A DNA stretch of 64,000 nucleotides from Cristatella mucedo (Eukaryota > Bryozoa > Phylactolaemata > Cristatellidae). A model generated the notes under the pieces. That model was not told the origin of the DNA and searched no databases. It was given only the letters and a program-made list of their open reading frames with translations. Each line of letters begins with the position of its first letter. The first letter of the stretch is position 1. The translations under genes and the position numbers were made by a program. The DNA lies in contig WPIO01000106.1 of assembly GCA_009760855.2 (NCBI GenBank), positions 509,501 to 573,500 on the forward strand, written 5' to 3'. This document shows, in pieces, positions 62,410-64,000 of this stretch.

Positions 62410-64000
62410 CAAAATTATGATAACGAACTGTTTGCATAGAACTCCCACTGTCCTGCTCCTACGTTGCATTGATCTGCTGCTGCCATGCATAACCAACATC
62501 ATTAATATGTCATTAGCCTCAGGTCAGGTCCCAGCACCTTTCAAAAAAGCTGTAGTCAGGCCACTTCTCAAGAAAGCTACACTAGACCAAGAGAACTTAA
62601 GCAACTACCGCCCAGTCTCCCTTCTACCATTCCTATCAAAGACACTGGAACGGGTCGCGGCAGACCAGCTGAACTCGTATATCGAAACCTCACACCTTGC
62701 TAGTAAGTTCCAGTCTGGCTTTAGAGCTAATCACTCCACAGAGTCAGCATTGCTTCGGGTATACAACGACCTACTTAGGAATGCAGACATGGGTAGAGTG
62801 TCTCTTCTTGTTTTGCTCGATCTTTCGGCAGCTTTTGATACCATCGATCACAAAGTACTTCTAGAGCGCCTCTCATCTCGCCTGGGCATCACTGGCACTG
62901 CTCTGCAGTGGTTCAGGTCCTATCTCAGTGGGAGACTCCAGAGTGCTGACGTGAATGGACAAAGATCATCTGAAGTACCTCTGAAATATGGAGTACCTCA
63001 GGGCTCTGTGCTAGGTCCGGTCCTTTTCACCGTTTATACTCTCCCTCTCGCTGATGTGATTGCCAAGCACAATCTAGGCTAGCACTTCTATGCGGATGAC
63101 ACTCAGTTGTACCTTTGCTTTGATCCCTCCCAGCCTTCGAGCACCTCAAATTCTCTCAACTCACTTGCTGCATGCATTGATGACATCCGATCATGGATGG
63201 CAGCAAATTTTCTAAAACTAAACGATGATAAAACTAACTTACTAGTTATGGGCAAACCTAGTGTTATTCAGAAATTGGAAAGGCTGACTTTCAAAATTGG
63301 CTCTGCCAGCATATCTCCAGTTGCATCAGCTCGAAATCTAGGTGTCATATTCCAAAGCGACCTCTCGTTAGACGACCACATCAGCTCCACAGTCAAATCA
63401 GCCTATTTTCAGCTTCATAACATTGCTAAAATTAGGGCTTGTTTAGATAAGGATACCACGTCCAAGTTGGTCCATGCATTCGTGACATCTCGTCTCGACT
63501 TCTGCAACTCACTGCTTACTGGCCTACCAGCATGTGCGATCAGGCGATTGCAGCTGGTGCAAAACTCTGCAGCTAGGCTTGTCTGTCGTGAGCGTCGCAG
63601 TTGCCACATTACTCCACTTCTCGCCGACCTGCACTGGTTACCAGTCAAGCAACGGATTGACTTCAAGGTTTTGTCGCTCACTTTTAGGTCTCTTCATTCT
63701 ATGGCTCCAGCCTATCTTTCAGAGATACTACCCCATCAGGCAAAGCATCGTACCACTCGCTTTTCGGAATCCAACAGTCTAGAAATACCTCGTACAAACC
63801 TTAAATCCTTTGGAGACCGTGCATTTAGCTCGTATGCTCCCACAGCCTGGAACTCCCTCCCGACCTGCATCAGAACATCCCCTGACCTGACCACATTTAA
63901 AAGAAACTTAAAAACATACCTATTTAGGACAGCATTTAGTGGGTCCTTGTGATTCGTCCTCGATGTGCTTATGCGTGCTGACACTGTTCATGCTGCCACT
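62410..64000 (+). mobile_element. Best-preserved LINE-1 family copy (CR1/L2 superfamily), right edge
   Basis: One frame from about 62,405 to the TGA at 63,950-63,952 encodes most of the reverse transcriptase and the C-terminus. RT blocks visible are KKAVVRPLLKKA, NYRPVSLLPFLSKTLERV, FQSGFRANHSTESALL, LLVLLDLSAAFDTIDH, GVPQGSVLGPVLF and FYADDTQLYLCF. The C-terminal half continues to TFKRNLKTYLFRTAFSGSL. A single TAG at 63,080-63,082, just before the YADD box, interrupts it. The endonuclease domain and ORF1 are missing (5' truncation), and the 3' UTR runs past the window end. Family assignment rests on the motif pattern and C-terminus and is to the superfamily only. Confidence 0.9.

Noticed and set aside
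62410-64000. Retroviral or LTR-retrotransposon polymerase
   Set aside because: The RT motif spacing, the AFDTIDH block, the C-terminal domain without RNase H/integrase, and the hairpin-plus-ATT 3' ends of its relatives fit a non-LTR CR1/L2-type element. No LTRs were seen.

Overview
This is a eukaryotic, almost certainly metazoan, nuclear window. Protein-coding genes are split by GT-AG introns, long dinucleotide microsatellites are abundant, and roughly half of the sequence from 5 kb onward is retroelement debris. I cannot name the species. CR1/L2-type LINEs, tRNA-derived SINEs and hAT elements point to an invertebrate or basal deuterostome animal, but that is inference.

Layout. (1) 1-880, minus strand: the 5' part of a low-complexity Gly/Arg/Ser/Ala-rich protein that turns into Lys/Glu/Arg repeats and runs off the left edge. 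(2) 0.9-9.9 kb: non-coding, with (GA)n tracts, a 125-bp direct repeat, an AT-rich hairpin insert and the first LINE/SINE nest. (3) 10,089-22,938, plus strand: an AFG3L2-type mitochondrial m-AAA protease gene. Seventeen exons join in phase to 776 codons plus stop; only the extreme N-terminus is unresolved. Its introns carry LINE pieces, SINEs, microsatellites and a hAT element of the SPIN type with an intact 8-bp target duplication. (4) About 24.25-35.2 kb and 39.6-53.97 kb: two direct copies (A and B) of one segment. Copy B carries an apparently intact two-exon tetraspanin gene (248 aa). Copy A keeps only the first half of tetraspanin exon 1, fused to intron sequence, and has lost exon 2. LINE and SINE insertions differ between the copies, so the duplication predates much of the local transposition. 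(5) 54-62 kb: mostly unassigned sequence with LINE fragments and one possible orphan exon at 62,130-62,215. (6) 62,410-64,000: the best LINE copy, with a reverse-transcriptase reading frame broken by one stop, cut by the right edge.

Nothing here is an operon. The two recognisable host genes (m-AAA protease, tetraspanin) have unrelated jobs. The unifying theme is transposon ecology. A dominant LINE family ends in a conserved double-stem hairpin plus an (ATT)n tail. A tRNA-derived SINE family carries a recognisable copy of that same 3' hairpin, the expected signature of a SINE mobilised by the LINE's reverse transcriptase.
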